This document shows positions 1 through 8,039 of a stretch of DNA of 51,829 bases, piece by piece (the stretch's first letter is position 1; every line of letters begins with the position of its first letter). Origin of the DNA: Streptomyces sp. NRRL F-5727. Its GTDB lineage: Bacteria; Actinomycetota; Actinomycetes; Streptomycetales; Streptomycetaceae. The translations under genes were made by a program, and so were the position numbers. Under the pieces are notes generated by a model. The model was given only the letters and a program-made list of their open reading frames with translations. It made no database searches and was not told the origin of the DNA. The stretch lies in the NCBI RefSeq assembly GCF_000719555.1, contig NZ_JOGX01000045.1, positions 1 to 51,829 of the forward strand, read 5' to 3'.

Positions 1-54
1 GCCCACCGCCCGCCGCCCGCCCCGCCGGACACCGACCGCAGGAGACCCGCCGCC

Positions 55-1032
55 ATGACCGACTACTCCGTGCTCCTCCCCTGTGTGCCGCGCCGGCTGG
101 AGCAGGCCCTCCCCTTCGCCGGACTGGTCCGGTGGACCGGAGCCGCCCGGCTCTGGCAGGGGCAGGCGATGGTGATGGAGCCGCACCAGACCTTCACCGG
201 GATGGCCGGGGCCGGATTCCGGGTCCCGACGGGCTTCGGGGTCACGCTGATGCCGCTGCGCCACCCGTACGAGGCGGCGCTGCAGGCCCGGTCGGTGGCC
301 CTGGCCACCGGGGAGCCGGTGATCGCGGGCTTCGGCCCCGGCTCGCCGGCCTTCCAGGCCAACATCCTGGGAGCGCCGTACGCCAAGCCGCTCCAGGTGG
401 CGCGGGAGTACGTGACGGCGGTGCGGGGGCTGCTCGACGGCGAGACCGTGGAGGCCGCGGGCCCGCACTACACCTTCCGGGGGCAGCTCGCCCCCGCCGC
501 GGCGCCCCGGGTCGACGTGGGCCTGGGGGTGCTGCGGCCGGGCATGGCGCGGCTGGCCGGCGAGGTCGCGGACGTCGTGATCACGTGGCTGACCCCGCCC
601 TCGTACCTGCGGGACGTGATCCTGCCGGCGGTCGCCGAGGGAGCGGCCCGCGCGGGCCGGACCTCGCTGCCGCGGGTGGTGGCGATGGTGCCGACGGGGC
701 TTGAGGCGGACGGGCGCGAGGGCGCCTCCCCGGAGCGGCTGGCCGTGGCCGGCAACGCCGCCCACATGCAGGCGCCGCACTATCTGGACATGCTCGGCCG
801 GGCGGGTGTGGACGTGAGCTCGGGACAGCTCGCGGACGTGGCGCGCGGGGTGGTGGAGACCGGCGCGTTCGTCGGCGGCGACCTCGCGCAGGTCGTGAAG
901 GGGCTGCGGGCGTACGAGGAGGCGGGGGTGGACGAGATCGTCCTCAACACCAGCGCCGTGCACAAGCTCTTCGGCTCCCGGGACTCGCTCTCCGACCTCT
1001 CCTCGATCCTCCAGGCCGTCACGGCCCCCTGA
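55..1032 (+). CDS. LLM-class flavin/F420-dependent oxidoreductase
   Basis: A 325-residue protein of the luciferase-like monooxygenase superfamily, which uses reduced FMN or coenzyme F420. The call rests on overall pattern: an early LM-P-L-R--YE-A segment, a central G-G/A-FGPGSPAFQANILG stretch, and the late 'AYEEAGVDEIVLN' region typical of these TIM barrels. AGGAG lies about 10 nt before the ATG. It is the first complete gene of the window and lies 113 bp before the recognition-protein gene, on the same strand as the RiPP operon. Its part in the pathway is unknown; it could oxidise or reduce the peptide, or belong to genes outside the window. The substrate cannot be read from the sequence, and whether FMN or F420 is used is open. 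Confidence 0.75.
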   Translation: MTDYSVLLPCVPRRLEQALPFAGLVRWTGAARLWQGQAMVMEPHQTFTGMAGAGFRVPTGFGVTLMPLRHPYEAALQARSVALATGEPVIAGFGPGSPAFQANILGAPYAKPLQVAREYVTAVRGLLDGETVEAAGPHYTFRGQLAPAAAPRVDVGLGVLRPGMARLAGEVADVVITWLTPPSYLRDVILPAVAEGAARAGRTSLPRVVAMVPTGLEADGREGASPERLAVAGNAAHMQAPHYLDMLGRAGVDVSSGQLADVARGVVETGAFVGGDLAQVVKGLRAYEEAGVDEIVLNTSAVHKLFGSRDSLSDLSSILQAVTAP

Positions 1033-1145
1033 CCCGACCCGACGGCCCGCCCTCCCCCCTCCCCTCCTCTTCTTCTTCCTCCTGAACCAGTGCCTCCCGG
1101 CGCCCAGCGGCAGACGGGACACGGACCGACGAAGGACTCTCTGGC
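1033..1145 (+). other. Intergenic pyrimidine-rich tract before the daptide operon
   Basis: The gap between the LLM oxidoreductase and the recognition-protein gene holds an almost pure C/T run on the plus strand (about 1050-1085), then the likely ribosome binding site GAAGGA just before ATG 1146. I see no clear promoter hexamers and no hairpin. Confidence 0.4.
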
Positions 1146-2219
1146 ATGGACACGACAGCTCTCTCGGACGCGGACACCGCCCGCCGCAGGCTCAAGCGGC
1201 ACCTCATCTCCTGGGCCACCGGCACGCCGCTCGACCCGCCGGCCCCGGCACCCGCCACCGGCACCCACACCCTCGTCCTCGCCGACGCCGCCCACCTCGC
1301 CGCCGCCACCGCCGCCGGACTCGCCGGCCCCGACACCCTCGTCCTCGTCCCCGGACTCCCCGGCGAGGTACCGGACGGCGCCGCCGCCTACGACGGCAGC
1401 CTCACCGAGCCCGGCGGCGAGTTCTCCAACGGCCAGGACTTCTTCCTCCAGACCCACTCCTACGCCGCCAGCCCCTTCATGACGGTCTTCGGGCCCACAG
1501 TGGTCCGCGTCTTCGACGAGCACGATCACGCGGCCTTCCTCGCCGACGCCGACCGTGCCCTGACCGACGGCGTCTTCCCCGAGTTCCTCGTCACCTCCTC
1601 CGTCCTCCTCGCCGACCCCGACGCCCTCGGCGGCGGCCACGACCCGGCCGACGGCCCCGCCCTGCGGCTCTACGCCGACCCCGACGGCCGGGTCTCCCTC
1701 TCCCCCACCGGAGCGGTGCTCGGCACGGTCGACGACACCCTCGACACCCTCACCGCCCGCCACGCGGACCTCACCCACGGCGCCGCCGGCACCGGCCGCG
1801 CGCTGCCGCCCGGCACCCTCGCCTCGACCCGCGCCGACCGCCCCCACCTGCCCCGCTACCTCGCCGCGGTCACCGCCCTGCGCAGCCTCATGGCCCGCGG
1901 CGTCACCGGCCTGCGCGTCTCCGGCTTCGGCGCCCGGCTCACCCCCGGCCTCGCCGCGACCGGTGCCGCCGCCGACCTCACCGACCCCGGCCTGCCGATC
2001 GTCCTGCACCGCGCCGAGGAGGGGCGGGAGGAGGCGTACGCCGTCGCCGGCCACCGCCTCTTCGCCCTCGACGTCCGCGCCGCCCGGGCCCTGGAATGCC
2101 TCCTCGCCACCGGTGGCGACGCCGCCGGGCTCGTCCCCGCCGAGGACCTCGCCCGGACCGTCGCGCTCCTCGACCGACACGGCGTCGACCTGCGCCTGCC
2201 CCTCCCGGCGGCCGCGTGA
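1146..2219 (+). CDS. mpaB: Daptide RiPP recognition protein (MpaB-like)
   Basis: A 357-residue protein at the head of the coupled daptide genes. The C-terminal roughly 70 residues (about 285-350) read as a PqqD/RRE-like winged helix, with the pattern 'HRLFALDVRAARALECLL' followed by an amphipathic helix ending 'LLDRHGVDLRL'. Such domains bind the leader peptide and bring it to the modifying enzymes. The N-terminal part is Ala/Asp-rich and has no catalytic motif I recognise. Its stop overlaps the methyltransferase start (GTGATGA at 2216-2221), so the two are translationally coupled. The call rests mainly on position plus the C-terminal pattern; known daptide clusters carry a protein of this kind next to the aminotransferase and dehydrogenase. 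The mpa letter names follow the Microbacterium paraoxydans cluster, from memory. Confidence 0.7.
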   Translation: MDTTALSDADTARRRLKRHLISWATGTPLDPPAPAPATGTHTLVLADAAHLAAATAAGLAGPDTLVLVPGLPGEVPDGAAAYDGSLTEPGGEFSNGQDFFLQTHSYAASPFMTVFGPTVVRVFDEHDHAAFLADADRALTDGVFPEFLVTSSVLLADPDALGGGHDPADGPALRLYADPDGRVSLSPTGAVLGTVDDTLDTLTARHADLTHGAAGTGRALPPGTLASTRADRPHLPRYLAAVTALRSLMARGVTGLRVSGFGARLTPGLAATGAAADLTDPGLPIVLHRAEEGREEAYAVAGHRLFALDVRAARALECLLATGGDAAGLVPAEDLARTVALLDRHGVDLRLPLPAAA

Positions 2220-3061
2220 TGACCACCGCCACAGCACCCACCACCGCCACCACCGACACGGCCCCCGGCGCCACCACGACCCTCGCCGCCCGCCGCGTCG
2301 CCGAACTCGGCGCACGGGCCCGCCACTGCGGCCTCTACGACCGCCTCGGCGCCCCCCTCTACCAGGACCTCGCCACCTACGACGACCCCGAGACCCGCGC
2401 CCTGCTCTCCGGTGTCCGCACCGCGCCCGGCCCGGTCCTCGACCTGGCCGCCGGAGCCGGCCGCTTCACCCTCCCGCTGCTCGCCGGCGGACGCGAGGTC
2501 ACCGCCCTCGACCTCTCCGCCGACATGCTGGACCTGCTCCGCGCCGCACTCGACCGGGCACCCGCCTCGATGCGCTCCCGCTGCACCGTCGTCCAGGGCG
2601 ACATGTCCGCCTTCGCGCTCGGCCGCCGCTTCCCGCACATCCTGCTCGGCACCACCTCGCTCTCCCTGCTCGACGCCGACGGCCGCGCCGGCCTGTACCG
2701 CTCCGTGCTCGACCACCTCGCCGACGGCGGCCGCTTCCGGCTCACCGCCCTGGAGCGCGGCGACGACGACGGCCCCGACGAGACGGCCGTCCGCGTCACC
2801 GGCGCCGGCGGCACCGCCTACGAGCTGTACGAGCACTGGCCGGCCGGCGCCGACAGCCGCTCCGTCACCCTGCTCCCCGCCGACCCGCCCGCCGACGACA
2901 GCCCCGTCACCGTCTGCACCGACCGGGTGGCCGTGATCGGCCTGGACGTCCTGGAGGCCGAACTCGCCGCCGCCGGACTGACCGTCCTGACCCGCGAACT
3001 CCTCACCCCGCCCGGCGAGCGTCACCGCGTGACGCTCCTGACCACGGAAGCCACCCGATGA
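2219..3061 (+). CDS. mpaM: Daptide SAM-dependent methyltransferase (MpaM-like)
   Basis: A 280-residue class I methyltransferase. SAM motif I is clear at residues 73-83 (VLDLAAGAGRF), followed by the acidic ribose-binding 'VTALDLSADML' and motif 'VVQGDMSAF'. The ATG overlaps the upstream stop (ATGA), and the gene's own TGA overlaps the next ATG at 3058, so it is the second member of a tightly coupled operon. In daptides a methyltransferase of this type N,N-dimethylates the new C-terminal amine made from Thr. The sequence shows the fold and cofactor site; the substrate is inferred from the neighbours. The first 20 residues are a low-complexity Thr/Ala stretch. Confidence 0.82.
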   Translation: MTTATAPTTATTDTAPGATTTLAARRVAELGARARHCGLYDRLGAPLYQDLATYDDPETRALLSGVRTAPGPVLDLAAGAGRFTLPLLAGGREVTALDLSADMLDLLRAALDRAPASMRSRCTVVQGDMSAFALGRRFPHILLGTTSLSLLDADGRAGLYRSVLDHLADGGRFRLTALERGDDDGPDETAVRVTGAGGTAYELYEHWPAGADSRSVTLLPADPPADDSPVTVCTDRVAVIGLDVLEAELAAAGLTVLTRELLTPPGERHRVTLLTTEATR

Positions 3062-4326
3062 CCGCGCTCTGGCCCTACCTCATCCCGCCCTCCAGCCACG
3101 GCGACGACCGGCTCTGCGCGACCCGCGCCGAAGGCCACCGCGTCACCTTCGCGGACGGCAGCACCGTCCTGGACGCCGACAGCGGCCTGTGGAACGCCAA
3201 CCTCGGCTACGGCAACGAGCGCATCGCCCAGGCCATCGCCGAAGCCGCCCGGAACGCCTCCTACCTCGGCTCCTTCCGCTTCGAGAACGTCTACGCCCGC
3301 CGCGCCGCCGAAGACCTCGTCCGCGTCTGCGGCCCCGACCACTACGGCAAGGTCCTCTTCTCCACCGGCGGCGGCGTCGCCAACGACGCGGTCATGAAGC
3401 TCGCCCGGCTCTACCACGCCCTCCGGGGCGAACCCGGCCGCAACCTGGTCGTCGCCCTCCGCGGCAGCTTCCACGGCCTCACCTTCGGCGGCTTCGCCCT
3501 CACCGGCGAGGACCTCGGCCAGCGGGTGTACGGCGTCGACCAGCGGCTCATCCGCCACGTCGGCCCCAACGACACCGCCGAACTGGAACGGCTCATGGCC
3601 GCCCTCGGCCGGCAGGTCGCCGCCGTGGTCGTGGAACCCGTCGTCGGCACCGGCACCGTCCCCCTCGACGAGGAGTACGTCGCCGCCCTCGGCCGGCTCC
3701 GCGACGAGCACGGCTTCCTCCTGGTCGCCGACGAGGTCGCCACCGGCTTCGGCCGCACCGGAAGCTACTTCGCCTCCGAGAGCTGGCCCGGCCGCCCCGA
3801 CGTCCTCGTCACCTCCAAGGGCCTCACCAACGGCGCCTGCCCCGCCTCCGCCCTCGTCGTCGCCCACCGCGTGACCCGGGCCCTCGAAGAGCACGACACC
3901 ACCTTCGCCCACGCCGAGACCCAGGGCGCCACCGCCCTCGCCTGCGCCGCCGTCAGCGCCACCATCGCCGAGATGGAACGGCTCGACGCCGTCGCCGCCG
4001 GCCGGAACGTCGCCGCCTGGCTCCAGCAGGGCCTCACCGACCTCGTCGACCGCCACCCGCTCGCCACCGGCGCCACCGGCACCGGCTGCTTCCGCACCCT
4101 GCGCCTCGCCCACCCCGACGGCACCCCGCTCACCGGCGCCGACGTCGCCACGCTCGTCACCCGGATCCGCGAGGCGGGCGCCATCGTCCACCCCGGCCCC
4201 TCCGGCGTCCAGCTCGTCCCCGCCCTCACGTACTCCCGCGACGAGGTCGCCGAGCTCATGACCTGCGTCGAAGCGGGACTCGACAGCCTGCTGCCGGCCG
4301 TCGCCGGCGCCGCCCCGAGGAGCTGA
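3058..4326 (+). CDS. mpaD: Daptide class-III PLP aminotransferase (MpaD-like)
   Basis: A 422-residue fold-type I, class III aminotransferase. Visible landmarks are 'GLWNANLGYGNERI' near the N terminus, the phosphate-binding 'STGGGVANDAVMKLAR', 'ALRGSFHGLTFG', 'VEPVVGTGTV', the PLP-pyridine Asp in 'VADEVATGFGRTG', and the Schiff-base lysine K254 in 'TSKGLTNG'. The usual substrates of the family are omega-amines and ketones. In the daptide route it would aminate the C-terminal aminoacetone left after oxidative decarboxylation of Thr. The start overlaps the methyltransferase stop, and the stop is 6 nt before the dehydrogenase ATG. All catalytic residues are present, so I expect an active enzyme. 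Confidence 0.88.
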   Translation: MTALWPYLIPPSSHGDDRLCATRAEGHRVTFADGSTVLDADSGLWNANLGYGNERIAQAIAEAARNASYLGSFRFENVYARRAAEDLVRVCGPDHYGKVLFSTGGGVANDAVMKLARLYHALRGEPGRNLVVALRGSFHGLTFGGFALTGEDLGQRVYGVDQRLIRHVGPNDTAELERLMAALGRQVAAVVVEPVVGTGTVPLDEEYVAALGRLRDEHGFLLVADEVATGFGRTGSYFASESWPGRPDVLVTSKGLTNGACPASALVVAHRVTRALEEHDTTFAHAETQGATALACAAVSATIAEMERLDAVAAGRNVAAWLQQGLTDLVDRHPLATGATGTGCFRTLRLAHPDGTPLTGADVATLVTRIREAGAIVHPGPSGVQLVPALTYSRDEVAELMTCVEAGLDSLLPAVAGAAPRS

Positions 4327-4332
4327 CCCGCC

Positions 4333-5529
4333 ATGGCCCCCGCCCCCGTCCTCGACACCTACGACCAGCTCCCCGGACTCCTGCGCGAGCTGCGCCCCAC
4401 CGGAGCGACCCTCCTCGCCGACCCCGCGGTGGACGGCCTGCCCGTCACCCGCCGGGTCCTCGACGGAATCGCCCGCGCCGGGATCACGCCCACCCGGGCG
4501 CTCACCCCGGCCGACGGCGGCCTCCCCGCCGTCGAGGCGCTCGCCGCCCGGCTCACCCCCGGCGAACTGATCATCGGCGTCGGCGGGGGATCCACCCTCG
4601 ACCTGGCCAAACTCGCCGCCGCGGTGAGCAGCCGGCCCGACCTCCTGCCCTACCTCACCGCCGGACAGCGCAGCGGCCTCATCGCCCTGCCGCACGGCTG
4701 GGGAGACCACGCCCACGTCCTCGCCGTGCCGACCACCCTCGGCACCGGCACCGAGGCCGGACCCGTCGCCTGCTTCCCGTACCACGGCGGCAAGCGCCTG
4801 GCGATGGGCGAATGCCTCCGGCCCCGCGCGATCCTCCGGACCGCCGAGGCCACCGAGACCCTGCCCGGGCCGCTCCTCATGGACGGCGCCCTCGAAGCCC
4901 TCTTCCGGGCCGTCATGCCCTACAGCAGCGACACCCTCGACCTGCCCGAACAGGACGCCGCCGTCGAGGAGCTGGCCGGGGAGCTGCTCGCCGCCGGCGA
5001 CGAACTCGCCCGGCACGTCACCCGCGGCCTGCCCGCCCCCGCGACCGCCCGGCTCCGGGTCGCCGCGCTCAGCGCCGAGAGCCAGCTCGGGCACATCAAC
5101 ACCGGCCGCAGCCCGTACGCCGTGAAGACCTGGGCCGTCGCCAACGAACTCTCCACCGCCCTCGGCCTCGCCAAGATGCGCGCCATCGCCGCCGTCTGGC
5201 CGGTCGTGTGGCAGCGGGCCCTCGACGGGGACCTCCGCTTCGGCAGCGCCGCCCGCGTCCACCGCCTGTGGACCCGGCTCGGCCACCGGCACCCCTGGCT
5301 CGCCCCCGACCCCGTGGACGGCCTGCACCGCCTGATGCACCGCTGGCAGGTCGACCGCACCGTACGCCTCGCACCCGACCTGCGCCGCACCGTCGCCCTG
5401 CGCAGCATCCGGGCCTGGGGCGCCGGACTGCCCACCCTCAGCGGGTTGAGCGCCGACGACGTCGCCGCGCTCCTCACCGAGGCCACCCGGCCCCACCCAG
5501 AGCTCCTCCCGGCAGGCGTCAGCGCCTGA
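4333..5529 (+). CDS. mpaC: Daptide iron-ADH-like dehydrogenase (MpaC-like)
   Basis: A 398-residue member of the iron-containing alcohol dehydrogenase / dehydroquinate-synthase-like superfamily. The NAD(P)-binding 'IIGVGGGSTLDLAK' (about residues 77-90) and 'AVPTTLGTGTEAG' are plain. In daptide biosynthesis this protein is proposed to oxidise the hydroxyl of the C-terminal Thr so that the beta-keto acid loses CO2. Oddity: the metal site looks degenerate. The segment that normally reads D-A-L-T-H reads 'MDGALEAL', and the later His-rich region reads 'INTGRSPYAVKTWAVANEL' with no H-x(n)-H pair in the expected place. It follows the aminotransferase by 6 nt. A 48-nt gap holding the first precursor's ribosome site separates it from the precursor. 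Confidence 0.83.
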   Translation: MAPAPVLDTYDQLPGLLRELRPTGATLLADPAVDGLPVTRRVLDGIARAGITPTRALTPADGGLPAVEALAARLTPGELIIGVGGGSTLDLAKLAAAVSSRPDLLPYLTAGQRSGLIALPHGWGDHAHVLAVPTTLGTGTEAGPVACFPYHGGKRLAMGECLRPRAILRTAEATETLPGPLLMDGALEALFRAVMPYSSDTLDLPEQDAAVEELAGELLAAGDELARHVTRGLPAPATARLRVAALSAESQLGHINTGRSPYAVKTWAVANELSTALGLAKMRAIAAVWPVVWQRALDGDLRFGSAARVHRLWTRLGHRHPWLAPDPVDGLHRLMHRWQVDRTVRLAPDLRRTVALRSIRAWGAGLPTLSGLSADDVAALLTEATRPHPELLPAGVSA

Positions 5530-5577
5530 CCCGGAGGTGAAACAGCACCACCCACACCACTCATCAAGGAGACAGAC

Positions 5578-5733
5578 ATGAACGACAAGCAGATCGCCCT
5601 CGACACCAACGCCGCCGAGCTCGTCGAGCTGGAGATGCAGGAGCTCGAGGCCATGCACGCCCCGGGCTGGGCCACCAACGTCGGCGTCTCCGTCGGCATC
5701 TCGATCGTCTCCGTCGCCTGGAGCCTCACCTGA
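5578..5733 (+). CDS. mpaA1: Daptide precursor peptide 1
   Basis: A 51-residue peptide, first of three tandem paralogues, with AAGGAG 9 nt before the ATG. The N-terminal leader is acidic; residues 14-24 (ELVELEMQELE) are shared by all three copies and probably form the helix held by the recognition domain. A hinge 'HAPGW' follows at 27-31. The presumed core from about residue 31 is hydrophobic with regular Gly/Ser/Thr spacing (GVSVGISI at 36-43) and ends AWSLT. There is no Cys. The terminal Thr51 fits conversion to the dimethyl-propanediamine end group of daptides. Candidate hydroxyl residues for other modifications are T33, S38, S42, S45 and S49. The exact cleavage site is not visible. Confidence 0.88.
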   Translation: MNDKQIALDTNAAELVELEMQELEAMHAPGWATNVGVSVGISIVSVAWSLT

Positions 5734-5804
5734 TCGAGCCGGCCGCCGGCCGACCGCACCACCCCCACCCACCCACAGCAGAACCCACCTCAGGAGAAAC
5801 AGAG

Positions 5805-5960
5805 ATGAACGAGAACCAGGACATCACCGCCGCTGCCGCCCCCGAGCTCGTCGAGCTGGAGATGCAGGAGCTGGAGGCCCTGGAGGCCCCGGGCTGGGGC
5901 ACCTGGAGCGTCGCCTTCTCGACCGGCGTGTCGGTCGGCGTCTCCATCACCCTCACCTGA
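5805..5960 (+). CDS. mpaA2: Daptide precursor peptide 2
   Basis: A 51-residue paralogue with CAGGAG 8-10 nt before the ATG. The leader motif ELVELEMQELE is at residues 14-24 and the hinge EAPGW at 27-31. The core carries two Trp (31, 34), hydroxyl residues T33, S35, S39, T40, S43, S47 and T49, the same GVSVGVSI block at 41-48, and ends TLT. There is no Cys. It is the most hydroxyl-rich and aromatic of the three cores. The 71-nt gap from copy 1 and 52-nt gap to copy 3 contain no hairpin that I can see, so the three are probably one transcript. Three-precursor daptide loci are known, and mixtures may act together. Confidence 0.88.
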   Translation: MNENQDITAAAAPELVELEMQELEALEAPGWGTWSVAFSTGVSVGVSITLT

Positions 5961-6012
5961 TCCACCCCCGCACCACCGAAAGACCCACCAACTCACCCAA
6001 GGAGCACCAGAC

Positions 6013-6174
6013 ATGAGCGACAAGCAGATCACCCTCGACACCGCCGCCGCCCCCGAGCTCGTCGAGCTGGAGATGCAGGAGCTGGAGACCCTGGAGTCCC
6101 CCGGCTTCTGGACCGGAGTCTCCGTCGGCGTCGGCATCTCCGCCTCGGTCGCCACCTCCATCACCCTCACCTGA
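6013..6174 (+). CDS. mpaA3: Daptide precursor peptide 3
   Basis: A 53-residue paralogue with AAGGAG 10 nt before the ATG. The leader motif ELVELEMQELE is at residues 15-25, and the hinge differs slightly (ESPGF, 28-32). The core is Gly/Ser/Val-rich (GVSVGVGISAS at 35-45) and ends SITLT, with Thr53 as the terminal residue. There is no Cys. Its first eight residues resemble copy 1, while its C terminus is closer to copy 2. It is the last precursor before a strong hairpin that separates the peptides from the protease and later enzyme genes. Confidence 0.88.
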   Translation: MSDKQITLDTAAAPELVELEMQELETLESPGFWTGVSVGVGISASVATSITLT

Positions 6175-6283
6175 GCGTCGAGGAACCGAGCACGACACCG
6201 GCGAGCGCACTGACGCGGTGGGAGACGGCGTGACCGACTCCCCGCCGCACCTCGGAACCCCACTCGGGTGACGACCGAGGATC

Positions 6284-6325
6284 TGCGGTGGTCCGGCCGG
6301 CCCCCGGTCCGGCCGGACCACCGCA
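6284..6325 (+). terminator. 17-bp perfect hairpin between precursors and enzyme genes
   Basis: The arms 6284-6300 and 6309-6325 are exact reverse complements (17 bp) around the 8-nt loop CCCCCGGT. There is no U-run. It lies 109 nt after the last precursor and 55 nt before the protease start. I read it as a partial terminator or mRNA 3'-end stabiliser that keeps precursor mRNA above enzyme mRNA. Confidence 0.7.
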
Positions 6326-6379
6326 AGGGTGTCGCACGCTCCTCCCCCTGCCCGCCGCCGCCTCGACAAGGAAACTCCC

Positions 6380-8023
6380 GTGAGCGCTGTCACGAGTCCC
6401 CCCGCCCCCACTCTCCCGGCACACGCGAAGCGCCCTCGCCTCGCCCCGAGCGCCGAGGTCCACTCGCCCGCCGACGGACAGGGCGAATGGGTCCTCCAGC
6501 ACGGCGCCCGCTACGTCCGCATCACCCCGCACATCGCCCGGCTCGTCCAGGAGTTCGACGGCGAGCGCGACCACGAGGCCCTCGCGGCCCGGCTCGGCGG
6601 CGTCTGGAGCGCCGAGAACGTGGGCAGCGCCGTCACCCGCCTCGACACCCTGCGCCTCCTCGACGACGGCGAGACGCCCGCCCCGCCCGTCGCCCCCCGC
6701 TTCCAGCTCGTCCCCCCGATGACCCTCCAGCTCACGCTGCTGCGCCCGGGGAAGACCATGCAGGCCATGCGGCCGTTCTTCGCCCGCCTCTTCTCCCGCG
6801 GGGCGATGGCCGTCGCCGCCCTCGGCATCCTGCTCGGCATGGGCGCGATGGCCGCCCAGTGGGACGCCGTCGTCGCCACCCTGAACAGCCCGCTCTCCGC
6901 CGCCGCCTTCACCGGCGTCCTGATCGCCCTGCTGATCGGCGTCTCGATCCACGAGCTCGGCCACGCGGCGGTCCTCATCCGCTACGGCGGACGCCCGTCC
7001 CGCATCGGCGTCATGCTCTTCTACCTGATGCCGGCGTTCTTCTGCGACGTCTCCGACGCCTGGCGGCTCCCGGACCGCAGGCAGCGCGTCCACACCGCGC
7101 TCGCCGGCCCCGCCGTCCAGACCTCGCTCGCCGCCGTCTCCGCCTTCGCCGCCTGGCCGCTGGCCGACGGCACCGCCAGGACCTGCCTGCTCTTCTTCGC
7201 CGTCTCCAGCTACGCCACCGCCCTGCTGAACCTGACGCCCTTCATCAAGCTCGACGGCTACATCGCCCTGATGAGCCACGTGGACGTCCCCTTCCTCCGC
7301 GACCGCTCGATGACCGACGCCCGACGGTGGCTCGCCCGGACCCTCTTCGGCGGCACGTACGAGCGGGAACTGCCCACCCGCTGGACGATCGTCTACGGCC
7401 TCGCCTGCCTCGCCTTCCCCCTGTACTTCCTCACCGCCGCCCTCCAGACCTGGCTCGGCACCCTCCAGCGCGTCGGCTGGGTCGGCCTCCTCCTCGCCGC
7501 CACCGGCCTCTCCTACGCCCTGTGGATCCTGATCCGCGGCGCCCTGCGGCTCTCCGCCGAGGTCAGGGCGGCCGGCGTCCGCCGCGGCCGCGTCCTCGCC
7601 GTCTGCGCCCTGCTCGCCGCGGCCGCCGGCGGCGCCCTGTTCCTGCCGGTCCAGCAGACCGTCTCCGCCGCGTACGTCACCGACGCCGGCGGCGCGACCC
7701 GCCTCGTCCTCCCCGAGGGCGACGCGGCCGAGCTCGTACGGGCCGGACAGCGGGTGACGCTGAAGACCAACGGCCTGGTCCTCAACGACACCGTCGGCAC
7801 CGCCCGGATCGGGGCGGCGCCCGCCGCCGCCACCCAGGTCCCCGTCTCCACCTACTTCCCGGTGGACCTCGGCGGCGCCGTGGGCATGGACTCGACCGCC
7901 TTCCCCCTCGACCTCGCCCGCGCGCCGTCGCCGGCCTCCGGAACCGCCGAGGTGGAGGTGGGCCGGGTGCCGCTGTGGACCTCGCTCCACCGCACCTACG
8001 TCCTGCCCTTCCTGCCCTTCTGA
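6380..8023 (+). CDS. mpaP: Daptide-associated M50-type intramembrane metalloprotease
   Basis: A 547-residue polytopic membrane protein starting at GTG 6380, 7 nt after AAGGAA; an upstream in-frame GTG at 6329 lies beside the hairpin and has no ribosome site. The N-terminal soluble part (about 45-105) resembles a PqqD-like domain. Around residues 165-190 a membrane helix leads into the zinc motif HELGH (H191, E192, H195), and the second family motif NLTPFIKLDGY supplies D292. More membrane segments follow to about residue 440, then an extracytoplasmic tail. In daptide loci such proteases are the candidate leader peptidases. Both catalytic motifs are intact. It is 16 nt upstream of the LanKC gene. 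Confidence 0.85.
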   Translation: MSAVTSPPAPTLPAHAKRPRLAPSAEVHSPADGQGEWVLQHGARYVRITPHIARLVQEFDGERDHEALAARLGGVWSAENVGSAVTRLDTLRLLDDGETPAPPVAPRFQLVPPMTLQLTLLRPGKTMQAMRPFFARLFSRGAMAVAALGILLGMGAMAAQWDAVVATLNSPLSAAAFTGVLIALLIGVSIHELGHAAVLIRYGGRPSRIGVMLFYLMPAFFCDVSDAWRLPDRRQRVHTALAGPAVQTSLAAVSAFAAWPLADGTARTCLLFFAVSSYATALLNLTPFIKLDGYIALMSHVDVPFLRDRSMTDARRWLARTLFGGTYERELPTRWTIVYGLACLAFPLYFLTAALQTWLGTLQRVGWVGLLLAATGLSYALWILIRGALRLSAEVRAAGVRRGRVLAVCALLAAAAGGALFLPVQQTVSAAYVTDAGGATRLVLPEGDAAELVRAGQRVTLKTNGLVLNDTVGTARIGAAPAAATQVPVSTYFPVDLGGAVGMDSTAFPLDLARAPSPASGTAEVEVGRVPLWTSLHRTYVLPFLPF

Positions 8024-8039
8024 TCCCCCTGGAGACACC

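Noticed and set aside
3022..5772. Long minus-strand open frame (over 900 codons) antisense to the daptide enzymes
   Set aside because: Gly/Glu/Val/Ala low-complexity product with no domain; it is the shadow of well-recognised plus-strand genes in very high-GC DNA.
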